A stretch of 43,343 nt of DNA from Bacteroidota bacterium (lineage in GTDB: Bacteria > Bacteroidota > Bacteroidia > 2-12-FULL-35-15), in assembly GCA_947479085.1 (NCBI GenBank), contig CANJYB010000032.1:1-43343 (forward strand). Direction: 5' to 3'. The notes beneath the pieces are model-generated. The model was not told the DNA's origin, made no database searches, and saw only the letters and a program-made list of their open reading frames with translations. Both the position numbers and the translations under genes were made by a program. Positions 8,491 through 18,518 of this stretch are shown here, piece by piece. Positions within the stretch are counted from its first letter, which is position 1; every line of letters starts with the position of its first letter.

Positions 8491-9459
8491 CTATTTCTGA
8501 AAATCATACACCACATCCACCTTGTATTTATATTTAGGAATACCACCAACAGGGTATGAAAACATTGGTAAAGGCTGATTGTTTTGATCGGTAATATTAA
8601 AAGTCATATCGTTCAGTATATCCGATTTCTTTATAAACTGAATATCAAAGGAAGTGTTTTTTTCATCCTTAGTAATATCTGCTTTGTTTACTTCCCAGTT
8701 CCCTTCTCCGGAAAGAGAAAGCGGATGCTGATTTTTATTTAAAGAAGTTAAACGTATGTATCCGTCTTTGTCAAAATCATAATTATTTAATTTAACGCTT
8801 GTGGAGGTATTATCAATCAATGGAAACAAGTGGCCGGTTTCTCCTGCTTTACTTTTCAACCTGAAACTGATTTCATAAGAAAAAGCATTGCTTCCGCTTA
8901 CAGCCACATTTGAATTTTTATCGGTACTAAAAAAGAAACGATACATATTTCCATCATCCCCTTCAAGACCTTCCACCACTATTTTAAAAATGGTTGCATT
9001 AAGCGTTTTATCAAATTCTCCATCTTGAGGATTGAAAGGACCGAAGGTATACCAGTTATTATCCAGTTTTGAATCGGCACCGGTAAATGTTTTTGTTGCT
9101 AATTGATTACCGCTTTTATAATTCCCTGTTGGGTTCACTCCTCTTGCATCTTTATTGGAATAAGTACCCGCGCCACCATATACACTGAACCGGGTGGTTG
9201 AATTCAATTCAATATTAAGCATATCATTTGTTCCGCTTACTTCTGGGTCAAACACGCGCAGGTAAAAAGGAGTTTTGCTTCCGGCAGGTATTTCAAAAAA
9301 GTAAATCTGAACATGGTCATCATCTCCCCAAGTGTTATTCGCTGTTTTGCTGAACGTCACCAGGTAATCCATATTTTCAGCATCAGAAGGGACTGCCTGC
9401 GAAAACGCAATGCTATGAATGGTTAATAAAAAACTAATTCCAAAAAAAATATTTTTCAT
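8491..9459 (-). CDS. secreted protein of unknown function (322 aa)
   Basis: I do not recognise a family. The first 20 residues form a signal peptide (KNIFFGISFLLTIHSIAFS, cut before Q), so the protein is exported. The rest is rich in short polar beta strands, with WGDDDHVQIYFFEIPAG near the start and a final stretch (PKYKYKVDVVYDF) that looks like an edge strand. It has no C-terminal T9SS signal, no lipobox and no transmembrane barrel pattern I can name. It starts 11 bp after the stop of the TPR/PD40 gene on the same strand, so the two are very likely co-transcribed and may work together in the envelope. Confidence 0.8.
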   Translation of the reverse strand: MKNIFFGISFLLTIHSIAFSQAVPSDAENMDYLVTFSKTANNTWGDDDHVQIYFFEIPAGSKTPFYLRVFDPEVSGTNDMLNIELNSTTRFSVYGGAGTYSNKDARGVNPTGNYKSGNQLATKTFTGADSKLDNNWYTFGPFNPQDGEFDKTLNATIFKIVVEGLEGDDGNMYRFFFSTDKNSNVAVSGSNAFSYEISFRLKSKAGETGHLFPLIDNTSTSVKLNNYDFDKDGYIRLTSLNKNQHPLSLSGEGNWEVNKADITKDEKNTSFDIQFIKKSDILNDMTFNITDQNNQPLPMFSYPVGGIPKYKYKVDVVYDFQK

Positions 9460-9470
9460 TTTCTACTTGT

Positions 9471-11321
9471 TTAAGGTCTCCTTTTATCTCGTCTGTTATA
9501 TTCTAAAACTGTTATGTTTTTTGAAAAACAATAACTTTCATTTTCCTTGCAGTTGTTGCATTTAAAATCCACCTGCATTTTTATGGTATACGTTCCGGGA
9601 TTTTTAAAAATATAATAAGTTGAACTTCCTCCGTTACCAAATCCTGCCTCCCCTATTTTCCATGTGTATTTTGAAGCAGTTTTATTTGGAATTACCGATG
9701 ATGAACCATCCAGTTTTACTGTGTCATTCTGATAAACCGCATCGGGACTGGTAAATTCCACATGCAATGCATTTTCAATAACCACGCTTACAAAAGCTTC
9801 ATTTGTCAGTTTCCTGTTTGTTAGTGAATCGATTGAAGTAAGAATCACATCATAAGTTCCGGGACGTTTGTAAACATGTGTAAATTTAGTACCATATTCC
9901 CTTGTACCATCATCCATGTTCCATTCATACTTCAACTTAACACCTTCCGGGTCTATTGATTTGGTGGCATCAAATGAAACAGGATAGGTTTTATTCACCA
10001 GTGTTTTACAATCAATATTCTCTACTTTTTCTACTTTATAAATATCCATATCTCCAAAGCCTTTAGGTCTACCGGAAGAAAAATAACCGATATCACCGGC
10101 TTTATTAAATTTCAAAAATAAATCATCAGCCGAAGAGTTAAACGGACGACCCATGTTTACAGGTATTCCAAGCTTTCCATCTTTTACGGTACTTTTATAA
10201 ATATCAAATCCTCCAAAGCCAACATGTCCCTTTGAAGAAAAATAAAATGTTTTTCCATCTCCTGACATTGAAGGTCCCTCTTCATCAAAAGGAGTATTGA
10301 TATCTTTCCCAAGGTTAATAGCCTTTCCCCAACTACCGTTTTTCTGCATTTCACATTTGTAAATATCCAGCCCCCCATAACCACCGGCATTGTTCAAAGC
10401 AAAATAAATTGTGTTTCCGTCAGGAGAAAGAAATGCATGATTCTGCCCGAAACCGGCATTAACCGAATCGCTCATTATAACGGGTATTCCCCAGATAGTA
10501 TCCTTTCCTTTTGATTCATAAATTTTATCATCCTTGCAAACGAAAAATCTTGAGTTGTCAAACGAAATAGAACCTGCTGCAATATTTTTGCTTCCGAATT
10601 CTAAACTGTCGAAAATATGATAACGATGAGGTTTAGCAAAGCTTCCCTGTTTTTTGGTTACAAGGTAAATGTTCTGATAAGCCTCTTCACTTGGGGTATC
10701 CGAGCCATCCTCATTTGCAAATCGCATGGATGTAAAAAACAAATTGTTGTCACCTTCCACAGGCACCGGGTCAAATTCAGGAAGGGCTGTATTTACAGCC
10801 GGCCCTGCATTGGTAAAACGTATATCTTTTGCACTTTTAGCATTATCCTGCGCAAACATACATTCTTCAATATACCTATCCGTAGTTTTTTTCATGGCAT
10901 TACCGCCATCATTGTCTTTTAATTGTTTTTTAAAGGCTTCATAAAAAGTAATTGCCTTGTCGTAATTTTCAACAAACTGGTAACATTGGCCCAATGCATC
11001 GCATACTTCAGGAACAGTATCCTTCTTTTTACGTCCTTTCTGAATGGCCTTTTCCAGATTGGGAATAGCCCCTTCTTTTTTCCATAAAAAAGTAAACTGC
11101 ATCATCCCTAATTCGTAATAGGCTGTTGCATTGGTAGTATCTCTTGAAATATAAGATTTATAAGTAGCCTCAGCCTGATCGTAATAAGCCTGTTCAGCAT
11201 AGGCCCTGGCCAGCTTCAATATTTTTTTGGGGGAGGCTTTAGATACATCTAACTGCGCATTCGAACAAAAACTAATAACCAATAATAGAATTACTAAAAC
11301 CTGTGTACTTCTTATCCTCAT
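9471..11321 (-). CDS. TPR / PD40 beta-propeller / PKD envelope protein
   Basis: This 616-residue exported protein has a signal peptide (about 1-22, ending NAQ), then TPR-like helices (about 30-130, with AYYELGMMQF and YDKAITFYEAF), then four to five PD40/WD40-like blades (about 150-425) with the repeated pattern GGYGGLDIYK, GFGGFDIYK, GFGDMDIYKV. Two PKD domains follow (about 440-520 and 525-610), one ending FTHVYKRPGTYDV and one ending YYIFKNPGTYTIK. The order resembles PorE-type proteins of the T9SS, but the C-terminal OmpA peptidoglycan-binding domain is missing. It is the first gene of a unit with the exported protein that follows. A structural or scaffold role at the outer membrane is inferred. 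Confidence 0.85.
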   Translation of the reverse strand: MRIRSTQVLVILLLVISFCSNAQLDVSKASPKKILKLARAYAEQAYYDQAEATYKSYISRDTTNATAYYELGMMQFTFLWKKEGAIPNLEKAIQKGRKKKDTVPEVCDALGQCYQFVENYDKAITFYEAFKKQLKDNDGGNAMKKTTDRYIEECMFAQDNAKSAKDIRFTNAGPAVNTALPEFDPVPVEGDNNLFFTSMRFANEDGSDTPSEEAYQNIYLVTKKQGSFAKPHRYHIFDSLEFGSKNIAAGSISFDNSRFFVCKDDKIYESKGKDTIWGIPVIMSDSVNAGFGQNHAFLSPDGNTIYFALNNAGGYGGLDIYKCEMQKNGSWGKAINLGKDINTPFDEEGPSMSGDGKTFYFSSKGHVGFGGFDIYKSTVKDGKLGIPVNMGRPFNSSADDLFLKFNKAGDIGYFSSGRPKGFGDMDIYKVEKVENIDCKTLVNKTYPVSFDATKSIDPEGVKLKYEWNMDDGTREYGTKFTHVYKRPGTYDVILTSIDSLTNRKLTNEAFVSVVIENALHVEFTSPDAVYQNDTVKLDGSSSVIPNKTASKYTWKIGEAGFGNGGSSTYYIFKNPGTYTIKMQVDFKCNNCKENESYCFSKNITVLEYNRRDKRRP

Positions 11322-11348
11322 ATATTATTCAGTCATTTTAAAGACGAG

Positions 11349-11364
11349 CAAAAATACAAAAATA
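11349..11364 (-). promoter_or_regulatory. two overlapping candidate -7 elements
   Basis: The minus strand carries TATTTTTG twice (11349-11356 and 11357-11364), 28-43 bp before the ATG at 11321 of the TPR/PD40 gene. No good -33 element is visible at 19-21 bp, so the call is weak. Confidence 0.35.
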
Positions 11365-11472
11365 TGAACGCAGAAAGAGAAAATTGTTTTTCAAAAAAGT
11401 AGAGAATAATTTCTGAGGAAGCTTATGAAAAAAAAGAATATTGATTTTGTAAAATTAGAGAATAATGGAAGC

Positions 11473-11505
11473 AAAAAAAACTTCAAGGTTTTGATAACCT
11501 TGAAG
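11473..11505 (-). terminator. carA terminator
   Basis: CTTCAAGGTT (11481-11490) pairs with AACCTTGAAG (11496-11505), loop TTGAT. On the minus strand eight T follow. It lies 38 bp after the carA stop. Confidence 0.9.
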
Positions 11506-11542
11506 ATTTAATCTTTTGAAAATAGCAATTAAAAAGTATAAA

Positions 11543-12667
11543 CTAATGAACCAATGTCTTTGTCTTAATAGTAGTCATCATACCAATAAAATCATCAAAT
11601 AAATATCGGGCATCGTAAGGTCCCGGGCAAGCTTCCGGATGGTACTGCACGGAGAATACATTTCTGTCAGTATATCTGAAACCTTCAATGGTATTATCGT
11701 TCAGGTTGATATGGGTCACCTCCATATTTTTTACTTTTGCCACATCTTCTGCTTTTACAGTAAAGCCATGGTTTTGTGAAGTAATTTCACTTTTGCCCGT
11801 TATCAGGTTCTTTACCGGATGATTAATACCTCTATGGCCCTTATGCATTTTATAAGTAGAAATACCTGATGCTTCTGCTATAAGTTGATGACCAAGACAA
11901 ATTCCAAATGTTGGCACACCTGAATCAATTATATTTTTAATGTTTGCAGCTTCTTCCTTCATCACACCCGGATCGCCAGGACCATTGCTAATCATAAATC
12001 CATCAGGTGCCCAATTCATCATTTCCTCCAATGTTGTTTTCTGCGGAAAAACTTGTAAGTAACAACCTCTTTCAACCAGCGACCGCAGGATATTTTTCTT
12101 TACACCTAAATCCAATACTGCAACCTTGTATTCGGAATTAACATCCCCGACAAAATAAGGTTTCTTTGTACTTACCTTTGACGAAAGCTCCAGGCCTGCC
12201 ATGGATGGAACTTTTGCAAGCTTTGCCTTTAATACCTCAATGTCGAGCGTTTCAGAAGAGATAATACAATTCATTGCCCCTTTATCCCTTATATATCGAA
12301 CAATAGCACGTGTATCCACATCAGATATAGCTACTATGCCATTATCAATAAAATAATCCTTCAGAGAGCCATCACTGCGTTTGCGTGAATGAAATTCTTC
12401 AAACTGCTTGCATATCAATCCCGCAATTTTAATGGAATCCGATTCTACTTCATCCTTGTTTACCCCGTAATTCCCAATGTGCACGTTTGTGGTAACAATA
12501 ATCTGCCCGAAATAAGAAGGATCCGTAAATATCTCCTGGTAACCGGTCATACCTGTATTAAAACAGATTTCACCTGTTGCGGTACCAATTGTTCCGGCAG
12601 CTTTTCCGTGAAACACTTTGCCATCTTCCAGTAACAATATGGCGGGTGATTTAGTTATATATTTCAT
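11543..12667 (-). CDS. carA: carbamoyl-phosphate synthase small subunit
   Basis: CarA is the glutaminase subunit that releases ammonia from glutamine and passes it to CarB for carbamoyl phosphate, the entry to pyrimidine and arginine synthesis. The 374 residues have the N-terminal CPSase_sm_chain domain (LLLEDGKVFHG, then GEICFNTGMTGYQEIFTDPS) and a class I amidotransferase domain from about 180. The catalytic triad is complete: Cys257 in FGICLGHQ, His343 and Glu345 in QYHPEA. It follows rplQ by 135 bp, as in many Bacteroidota, but a terminator and a palindromic repeat lie between them, so it may have its own promoter. carB is not in the window. Confidence 0.97.
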   Translation of the reverse strand: MKYITKSPAILLLEDGKVFHGKAAGTIGTATGEICFNTGMTGYQEIFTDPSYFGQIIVTTNVHIGNYGVNKDEVESDSIKIAGLICKQFEEFHSRKRSDGSLKDYFIDNGIVAISDVDTRAIVRYIRDKGAMNCIISSETLDIEVLKAKLAKVPSMAGLELSSKVSTKKPYFVGDVNSEYKVAVLDLGVKKNILRSLVERGCYLQVFPQKTTLEEMMNWAPDGFMISNGPGDPGVMKEEAANIKNIIDSGVPTFGICLGHQLIAEASGISTYKMHKGHRGINHPVKNLITGKSEITSQNHGFTVKAEDVAKVKNMEVTHINLNDNTIEGFRYTDRNVFSVQYHPEACPGPYDARYLFDDFIGMMTTIKTKTLVH

Positions 12668-12682
12668 ATATTTTATTTTTCA

Positions 12683-12713
12683 CCCCTGTCCGGGTTTGGA
12701 ACACTGACAGGGG
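12683..12713. repeat. dispersed palindrome CCCTGTCAGGGTT, copy 2 (degenerate)
   Basis: CCCCTGTCCGGGTT, three bases, then AACACTGACAGGGG: the same palindrome as 8441-8469 with two mismatching positions in the stem. It sits 15 bp before the carA start codon, between carA and the rplQ terminator, so it would fall in the carA leader if transcription begins upstream of it. Confidence 0.7.
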
Positions 12714-12740
12714 CATTCGTAAATATTAAAGTTAATCCAT

Positions 12741-12776
12741 AAAAAAAGGATAAAGCAAAAATACTTTATCCTTTTT
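12741..12776 (-). terminator. terminator of the ribosomal operon after rplQ
   Basis: AAAAAGGATAAAG (12743-12755) pairs with CTTTATCCTTTTT (12764-12776). The U-rich 3' arm on the minus strand completes an intrinsic terminator 26 bp after the rplQ stop. The stem may work both ways. Confidence 0.8.
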
Positions 12777-12802
12777 AAAGAACTATAATTTAGTCAAAAA
12801 AT

Positions 12803-13297
12803 TTATTCACCTTTTTTGCTGTCGTCTGTTGTTTCATCAATAGGTTCAACAGTTGTAGCGTCAATGTTTGTTGATTTCTTTTTTCCACCACGTCTTGCTG
12901 TTTTTGCTTTAGCAGGGGTTTTTCCTCCTATCATGTTTTCATTGTAGTCAACTAACTCAATAAAACACATGTCAGCATTATCACCTAAACGAGCACCGGT
13001 TTTCAATATCCTGGTGTATCCACCCGGACGGTCTGCAATTTTGGTTGATACTTCTTTGAACAACATATCCACCGCTTCTTTGTTACCCAAATAAGCAAAT
13101 ACTGTTCTTCTTGAATGTGTGGAATCTGTTTTTGATTTTGTCAAAAGAGGCTCTACATATATTCTTAATGCTTTCGCTTTAGCAACAGTAGTTGCAATAC
13201 GTTTATGCATAATCAATGAACTTGCCATGTTAGCAAGCATCGCCTTGCGGTGAGCAGTTTTTCTGCCTAAGTTATTTAATTTATCTCCGTGTCTCAT
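12803..13297 (-). CDS. rplQ: 50S ribosomal protein L17
   Basis: L17 binds 23S rRNA near the exit tunnel side of the large subunit. The start [20 protein letters not shown] is the family signature and residues 1-115 cover the usual fold. The protein is 164 residues against about 127 in E. coli; the extra C-terminal tail is rich in Lys, Thr and Asp and probably disordered. It is the last ribosomal gene of the unit, 68 bp after rpoA, and is followed by a terminator. The rpoA-rplQ spacer holds repeated AGAATT/CTAGAATT words. Confidence 0.97.
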   Translation of the reverse strand: MRHGDKLNNLGRKTAHRKAMLANMASSLIMHKRIATTVAKAKALRIYVEPLLTKSKTDSTHSRRTVFAYLGNKEAVDMLFKEVSTKIADRPGGYTRILKTGARLGDNADMCFIELVDYNENMIGGKTPAKAKTARRGGKKKSTNIDATTVEPIDETTDDSKKGE

Positions 13298-13365
13298 ATC
13301 AATTGTTGATTTTTAGAATTCCAGAATTCTAGAATTATCCAACTCTAAAATTCTAAAACTATTTT

Positions 13366-14361
13366 TTACTCTCTATCTAATTTATATTTTGCTAAGTTCA
13401 TTCCAAAAGTTAAGCCTTTGTTTGCTACTAAATCTTCCAATTCAGTTAATGATTTTTTACCAAAGTTACGGAACTTCAATAAATCATGTTTTGCGTAAGA
13501 AACCAATTGAGCCAATGTTTCAACATCTGCTGCTTTAAGGCAATTTAATGCACGAACAGATAAATCCATATCAGTTAATTTAGTTTTCAATAACTGGCGC
13601 ATGTGTAAAGATGTTTCATCAAATTCTTCAGTTGCCATTTTTTCTTCAGTATCCAATGTAATGCGTTCGTCAGAGAACAACATAAAGTGGTGAATCAAAA
13701 TTTTAGCTGCTTCTTTTAATGCTTCTTTCGGATGAATAGAACCATCAGTAACAATATTCATGATTAATTTTTCATAATCCGTTTTTTGCTCCACACGAAA
13801 ATTTTCGATGCTGTACTGAACATTTTTAATCGGAGTATAAATAGAATCGATTGGAATAACACCTGCATGAGCGTTAGAAGGTTTGTTTTCTTCAGCTGGA
13901 ACATAACCACGACCTTTGTCAATGGTAATTTCCATTTTTAATTTCACGCTTGATTCCATGTTACATATAACAAGGTCAGAATTCAACACCTGGTAACCAT
14001 TAGTGAATTTGCCAATATCTCCTGCAGTTAATTGATTTTTTCCGGCAACAGTCACAACTACTTTTTCAAAGTCAAGACCACCGTCAATTTGCTTTTTAAA
14101 ACGAATCTGTTTTAAATTTAATATAATTTCAGTTACATCTTCTGTAACCCCTTTTATTGTTGAAAACTCGTGATTAACACCTTCAATACGTACAGTTGTA
14201 ATTGCATGTCCTTCAAGCGATGATAACAAAATTCTTCTTAACGCATTTCCTACTGTTATGCCATATCCCGGTTCCAACGGTCGGAATTCAAACTGTCCTT
14301 CAGTATCGTTTGAATTAACCATTATTACTTTATCGGGTTTTTGAAAAGCTAAAATTGCCAT
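13366..14361 (-). CDS. rpoA: RNA polymerase alpha subunit
   Basis: RpoA dimerises to start core RNA polymerase assembly and its C-terminal domain contacts UP elements and activators. The 331 residues hold the N-terminal dimerisation and insert domains (about 15-235, with [20 protein letters not shown]) and the helix-hairpin-helix C-terminal domain (about 255-320, with [18 protein letters not shown] and [14 protein letters not shown]). Both are full length. It lies between rpsD and rplQ in the canonical alpha-operon order. The partly conserved A/T-rich sequence upstream of the two ribosomal promoters here could be contacted by this C-terminal domain. Confidence 0.98.
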   Translation of the reverse strand: MAILAFQKPDKVIMVNSNDTEGQFEFRPLEPGYGITVGNALRRILLSSLEGHAITTVRIEGVNHEFSTIKGVTEDVTEIILNLKQIRFKKQIDGGLDFEKVVVTVAGKNQLTAGDIGKFTNGYQVLNSDLVICNMESSVKLKMEITIDKGRGYVPAEENKPSNAHAGVIPIDSIYTPIKNVQYSIENFRVEQKTDYEKLIMNIVTDGSIHPKEALKEAAKILIHHFMLFSDERITLDTEEKMATEEFDETSLHMRQLLKTKLTDMDLSVRALNCLKAADVETLAQLVSYAKHDLLKFRNFGKKSLTELEDLVANKGLTFGMNLAKYKLDRE

Positions 14362-14425
14362 GTTTTATTTTTGATTTAAGTTATTATTATTTTATTCTTT
14401 TGACTAAATACTTTTGTCTCAATTA

Positions 14426-15031
14426 CTATTTAGAGTAAAGCTCGACAATAAGTTGCTCCTTAATATTCTCAGGAATCTGAGCTCTTTCAGGAATTGCAAT
14501 AAATTTTCCAGTCATTGATGTTTTATCAAAATCAATCCACGGATAAACGTTAGCAGCTTTTGCAACAGAAACAGTTATTACTTCCATTGTTTTTGAACGC
14601 TCACGAACTGCAACCACGTCACCTGCTTTTAATATATAAGAAGGAATATTAACCACTTTATCATTCACTGTTATGTGACGGTGACTTACCAATTGGCGGG
14701 CTCCGCTACGTGTTGGTGCAATACCCATACGGTAAACAACATTATCAATACGTGATTCGATCAATTGCAACAATACCTCACCGGTAACACCGTGTGCACG
14801 TTGAGCCATGTGATAAATTTTTTCGAATTGACGCTCCAAAATACCATAAGTATATTTCGCCTTTTGTTTTTCCTGCAACTGCACTGAATACTCAGATTGT
14901 TTAGCACGTTTTTTTGACAAACCGTGCATTCCCGGAGGGTAATTCTTTTTTTCTAATGTTTTGTCATAACCAAAAATTGGTTCTTTAAACTTTCTTGCAA
15001 TTCTTGATTTCGGACCTATGTATCTTGCCAT
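14426..15031 (-). CDS. rpsD: 30S ribosomal protein S4
   Basis: S4 is a primary 16S rRNA binder that starts assembly of the 5' domain. The 201 residues begin [21 protein letters not shown] and include the S4 RNA-binding domain (about 90-155, with [23 protein letters not shown]). The N-terminal zinc-binding cysteines seen in some species are absent. In E. coli S4 represses its own operon; no leader structure is obvious here. The 86-bp spacer to rpsK holds AATTCATAATTCAT words. Confidence 0.97.
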   Translation of the reverse strand: MARYIGPKSRIARKFKEPIFGYDKTLEKKNYPPGMHGLSKKRAKQSEYSVQLQEKQKAKYTYGILERQFEKIYHMAQRAHGVTGEVLLQLIESRIDNVVYRMGIAPTRSGARQLVSHRHITVNDKVVNIPSYILKAGDVVAVRERSKTMEVITVSVAKAANVYPWIDFDKTSMTGKFIAIPERAQIPENIKEQLIVELYSK

Positions 15032-15117
15032 TGTTACTAATTATAAATTATAAATTTTGTATTATAAATATTTTTTTGTTTTGAAGATGAATTCATAATT
15101 CATCATTCATAATTTTA

Positions 15118-15528
15118 TTATACTCTTCTTCTTTTAGGAGGACGACAACCATTGTGAGGTATCGGAGTAATATCCATAATTTCACTTACTTCAATTCCTG
15201 CTCCAGCAATAGTACGAATAGCCGATTCACGACCAGCTCCAGGTCCTTTTACAAAAACCTTCACTCTTCTTAAACCCAAATCGTGAGCCACTTTAGCACA
15301 ATCTGTAGCAGCTAACTGAGCTGCATATGGAGTGTTCTTTTTTGAACCACGAAATCCCATTTTACCAGCGCTTGACCAGGAAATAACCTGTCCCGCATTA
15401 TTGGTTAATGAAATAATGATGTTATTAAAAGTAGCGTTGATATGAGCTTCGCCCACTGCATCTACTTTCACAACTCTTTTTTTCGCAACCGCTTTTGCTG
15501 CTGTAGTTGCCTGATTTGTTTTTGCCAT
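15118..15528 (-). CDS. rpsK: 30S ribosomal protein S11
   Basis: S11 sits on the platform of the small subunit near the mRNA exit. The 136 residues have an Ala/Lys-rich N-terminal extension, then the fold starting [16 protein letters not shown] and the standard end [15 protein letters not shown]. It lies 47 bp after rpsM and before rpsD, the usual order of the alpha operon. Nothing unusual apart from the somewhat longer N-terminus. Confidence 0.97.
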   Translation of the reverse strand: MAKTNQATTAAKAVAKKRVVKVDAVGEAHINATFNNIIISLTNNAGQVISWSSAGKMGFRGSKKNTPYAAQLAATDCAKVAHDLGLRRVKVFVKGPGAGRESAIRTIAGAGIEVSEIMDITPIPHNGCRPPKRRRV

Positions 15529-15575
15529 CTTTTATTTAAATAAATCGTTAACTGTAACGTTAACCTTTTAGTTTA

Positions 15576-15953
15576 CTATTTAGTTACTTTTTTCTTGTTT
15601 GCAACGGTTTTACGTTTACCTTTTCTGGTACGTGCGTTGTTTTTTGTAGTTTGCCCGCGAACCGGTAAACCTAAACGGTGACGGATACCTCTGTAAGAAC
15701 CAATATCCATTAAACGCTTAATGTTTAACTGAACTTCAGAACGCAATGCACCTTCCAGCTTGTATTTTTCTGTCAGAATGTTACGAATGTCAGTTAATTG
15801 TTTATCGTCCCAATCCTGAACCTTGGTATTGAAATCAATACCTGCTTCTGTTAAAACTTTGCGCGCTGTGCTGCGACCTATACCGAAAATATAAGTTAAG
15901 CCAATTTCACCTCTTTTGTTGTTTGGTAAATCAATACCTGCAATTCTAGCCAT
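15576..15953 (-). CDS. rpsM: 30S ribosomal protein S13
   Basis: S13 forms the head of the small subunit and intersubunit bridges. The 125 residues begin [20 protein letters not shown], have the helix-two-turn-helix region ([14 protein letters not shown]) and the basic C-terminal tail with [19 protein letters not shown] that reaches the P-site tRNA. It follows rpmJ by 13 bp. Confidence 0.97.
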   Translation of the reverse strand: MARIAGIDLPNNKRGEIGLTYIFGIGRSTARKVLTEAGIDFNTKVQDWDDKQLTDIRNILTEKYKLEGALRSEVQLNIKRLMDIGSYRGIRHRLGLPVRGQTTKNNARTRKGKRKTVANKKKVTK

Positions 15954-15966
15954 TGTTTATCTGATT

Positions 15967-16083
15967 TTATTTTTGTCTTTGTTTGAATTTTGGATTCTTC
16001 TTGTTGATTACATACAAGACTCCGTTTCTGCGCACGATTTTACAATCCACGCTTCTCTTTTTAACTGATACTCTTACTTTCAT
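15967..16083 (-). CDS. rpmJ: 50S ribosomal protein L36
   Basis: A 38-residue protein read from ATG at 16083 to TAA at 15967: it begins [19 protein letters not shown] and ends NPKFKQRQK. This is the zinc-free L36 form: only one cysteine remains of the Cys3-His ribbon. L36 binds 23S rRNA helices close to L6 and L16. It lies between infA (34 bp) and rpsM (13 bp), its canonical place. Confidence 0.95.
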   Translation of the reverse strand: MKVRVSVKKRSVDCKIVRRNGVLYVINKKNPKFKQRQK

Positions 16084-16117
16084 CTTATTTAACTTTTAAC
16101 TAATTACTTTATACTTC

Positions 16118-16336
16118 TTATTTGTACCTGTATGAAATTCTTCCCTTTGTTAAATCGTATGGAGACATTTCCACCTTTACTTTATCACCGGTCAGAATTT
16201 TTATATAATGCATCCTCATCTTACCGGAAATATGTGCTGTAATAACGTGACCGTTCTCAAGCTCCACACGAAACATTGCATTTGACAATGATTCTAAAAT
16301 TGTTCCGTCCTGCTCAATTGACGCCTGTTTTGCCAT
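16118..16336 (-). CDS. infA: translation initiation factor IF-1
   Basis: IF-1 blocks the A site of the 30S subunit during initiation. The 72 residues form one S1/OB-fold domain, with the family motifs [40 protein letters not shown] and the end GRISYRYK. It starts 9 bp after the map stop and precedes rpmJ, the normal Bacteroidota order. Confidence 0.98.
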   Translation of the reverse strand: MAKQASIEQDGTILESLSNAMFRVELENGHVITAHISGKMRMHYIKILTGDKVKVEMSPYDLTKGRISYRYK

Positions 16337-16345
16337 TCTTTACTT

Positions 16346-17134
16346 CTAATTTTTTTTTCTTAATGCTTCTTCTATGTATTCAAAAGATGATAATATATCC
16401 GCTTTTTCTTTTCCGATAGCCACTGTATGTTCAAAATGTGCTGATGGCAACCCGTCTGCTGTAACGATGGTCCATCCGTCACTTTCGTGTTTCACTCCCT
16501 TCTTACCCATGTTTATCATCGGTTCGATTGCAATTACTAACCCTTCCTGTAGCTTCAATCCCGTTCCCCGTTTACCGTAATTTGGTACTTCCGGATCTTC
16601 GTGAAGATTTCTGCCAATTCCATGTCCTACCAACTCTCTTACCACACCGTAACCATTTGCTTCTGCCCATTCCTGAACTGCAAATGCGATATCTCCTATT
16701 CTCTTTCCAACCACTGACATTTCAATGCCTTTATAAAGGCTTTGTTTTGTAATCTCCAAAAGGTGCAAAACTTCTGCTTTAACTTCTCCTATTGCAAAGG
16801 TATATGCTGAGTCTCCAAAAAAACCATTTTTAACTACTCCGCAATCTACTGATACAACGTCCCCGTCTCTTAATTCGTATTTACCTGGTAATCCATGAAC
16901 CACTGCATCATTTACTGAAATGCACAATGAATTAGGAAAACCATTGTAATTCAAAAAAGCAGGTACTGCTTGATTATCCTTAATAAACTCGAAAGCTACT
17001 TTATCTAATGATAAAGTGGTAACTCCGGGTTTAATAACTTTTGCAACTTCGGCTAAAGCTTTTCCAACAAGTAAAGAACTTTCTCTTAATAATTCTATTT
17101 CGTCTTTGGTCTTATAATACAATCCTTTCGACAC
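16346..17134 (-). CDS. map: methionine aminopeptidase, type I
   Basis: Map removes the N-terminal methionine from new proteins as they leave the ribosome. The 262 residues form a single pita-bread domain. All five metal ligands are visible: Asp97 in VSVDCGV, Asp108 in FFGDSAY, His171 in VGHGIGR, Glu204 in IEPMINMG and Glu235 in HFEHTVAI; His80 is the extra catalytic histidine. It lacks the N-terminal zinc finger or SH3-binding extension of other types. It sits between secY (21 bp) and infA (9 bp). Confidence 0.97.
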   Translation of the reverse strand: MSKGLYYKTKDEIELLRESSLLVGKALAEVAKVIKPGVTTLSLDKVAFEFIKDNQAVPAFLNYNGFPNSLCISVNDAVVHGLPGKYELRDGDVVSVDCGVVKNGFFGDSAYTFAIGEVKAEVLHLLEITKQSLYKGIEMSVVGKRIGDIAFAVQEWAEANGYGVVRELVGHGIGRNLHEDPEVPNYGKRGTGLKLQEGLVIAIEPMINMGKKGVKHESDGWTIVTADGLPSAHFEHTVAIGKEKADILSSFEYIEEALRKKN

Positions 17135-17155
17135 TATCCCTTTCCCCTCTTTGTA

Positions 17156-18496
17156 TTAAGCAGTGGTCATGCTCATGGAAGAACGACCTTTGATTCTTCC
17201 TGATTTCATTAATCCATCGTAATGACGCATTAATAAATGACTTTCTATCTGTTGTAATGTGTCCAATACCACACCCACCAAAATCAGCAATGAAGTCCCT
17301 CCGTAAAAGTGAGCAAACTCCTGTTGTATATTCAATTTTATCGCAAATGCAGGTAAAATAGCAATCAGTGCAAGGAAAATAGAACCGGGCAAAGTGATAC
17401 GTGACATTACAGTATCAATAAATTCAGCTGTCTTTTTACCTGGTTTTACTCCCGGTACAAAACCTCCATTCTTTTTCATGTCTTCTGCCATTTGATTAGG
17501 ATTAACCGTAATAGCAGTATAGAAATAAGTAAACACGATAATTAATAAAGCAAATATAACATTGTACCAGAAACCATAATGGTTAGAGAATGTTCCAATA
17601 AATCCTGCCATTGTTTCTGATTGAGAAAAACCTGCAACAGTTAAAGGAATAAACATAATAGCCTGGGCAAAGATGATTGGCATAACACCTGCAGCATTCA
17701 CTTTTAAAGGAATGTACTGGCGAACTCCACCTACCTGTTTGTTACCTACTATCTTTTTAGCAAATTGTACAGGAATTTTTCGTGTACCCTGAACCAGCAT
17801 GATAGATCCAACAATAACTAATAATAAAAGAACCATTTCGATTAACAACATAATCAAACCACCACCTTCATCGTTTACACGTGAAGCAAACTCAGTAGTA
17901 ACAGCGTATGGCAAACGAGCAATAATTCCTATCATAATGATTAATGAAATACCATTACCAATTCCTTTATCAGTAATTTTTTCTCCTAACCACATTACAA
18001 ACATTGTTCCTGTAACCAATATTAATACTGATTGCATCCACCAGAAAGAACTTGGGTCAGAAACAACACCTGCTTTATTCGTAACTTGTGAAGCTATATA
18101 ACCCGGAGCTTGGAACAACGTAATAATTACTGTTAAGAAACGGGTAATCTGATTTATCTTTTTACGTCCGCTTTCTCCTCCTTGTTGCAATTTACGGAAA
18201 TAAGGCAAAGCCATACCTAATAATTGAACCACGATGGAAGCAGAAATGTAAGGCATGATGCCTAATCCAAATACAGATGCGCGTGAAAACGCACCCCCTG
18301 CAAAAATATTAATAAGTCCTACTATTCCTTCATTAGCCCCAGTATTTGCCTGTGCTAAAGCATCGGCATTAACCCCCGGAAGTACTATATACGAACCCAA
18401 ACGGTAAATTAAAATAAATCCAAGAGTATTAAGAATCCTTGTTCTCAGATCTTCAATTTTCCAGATGTTGCGTAGTGTATTTATTAAGTTTTTCAT
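17156..18496 (-). CDS. secY: preprotein translocase subunit SecY
   Basis: SecY is the channel of the Sec translocon in the inner membrane and exports the many signal-peptide proteins seen here. The 446 residues show about ten hydrophobic helices, with family motifs near GIMPYISASIVVQLL (TM2), GNGISLIIMIGI, and the cytoplasmic loops around TRKIPVQFAKK and YFYTAITVNPNQMAEDMKKN. It lies between rplO and map with 21-22 bp gaps. Confidence 0.98.
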   Translation of the reverse strand: MKNLINTLRNIWKIEDLRTRILNTLGFILIYRLGSYIVLPGVNADALAQANTGANEGIVGLINIFAGGAFSRASVFGLGIMPYISASIVVQLLGMALPYFRKLQQGGESGRKKINQITRFLTVIITLFQAPGYIASQVTNKAGVVSDPSSFWWMQSVLILVTGTMFVMWLGEKITDKGIGNGISLIIMIGIIARLPYAVTTEFASRVNDEGGGLIMLLIEMVLLLLVIVGSIMLVQGTRKIPVQFAKKIVGNKQVGGVRQYIPLKVNAAGVMPIIFAQAIMFIPLTVAGFSQSETMAGFIGTFSNHYGFWYNVIFALLIIVFTYFYTAITVNPNQMAEDMKKNGGFVPGVKPGKKTAEFIDTVMSRITLPGSIFLALIAILPAFAIKLNIQQEFAHFYGGTSLLILVGVVLDTLQQIESHLLMRHYDGLMKSGRIKGRSSMSMTTA

Positions 18497-18518
18497 AAAC
18501 CAGTTTTACTGTATTTAA

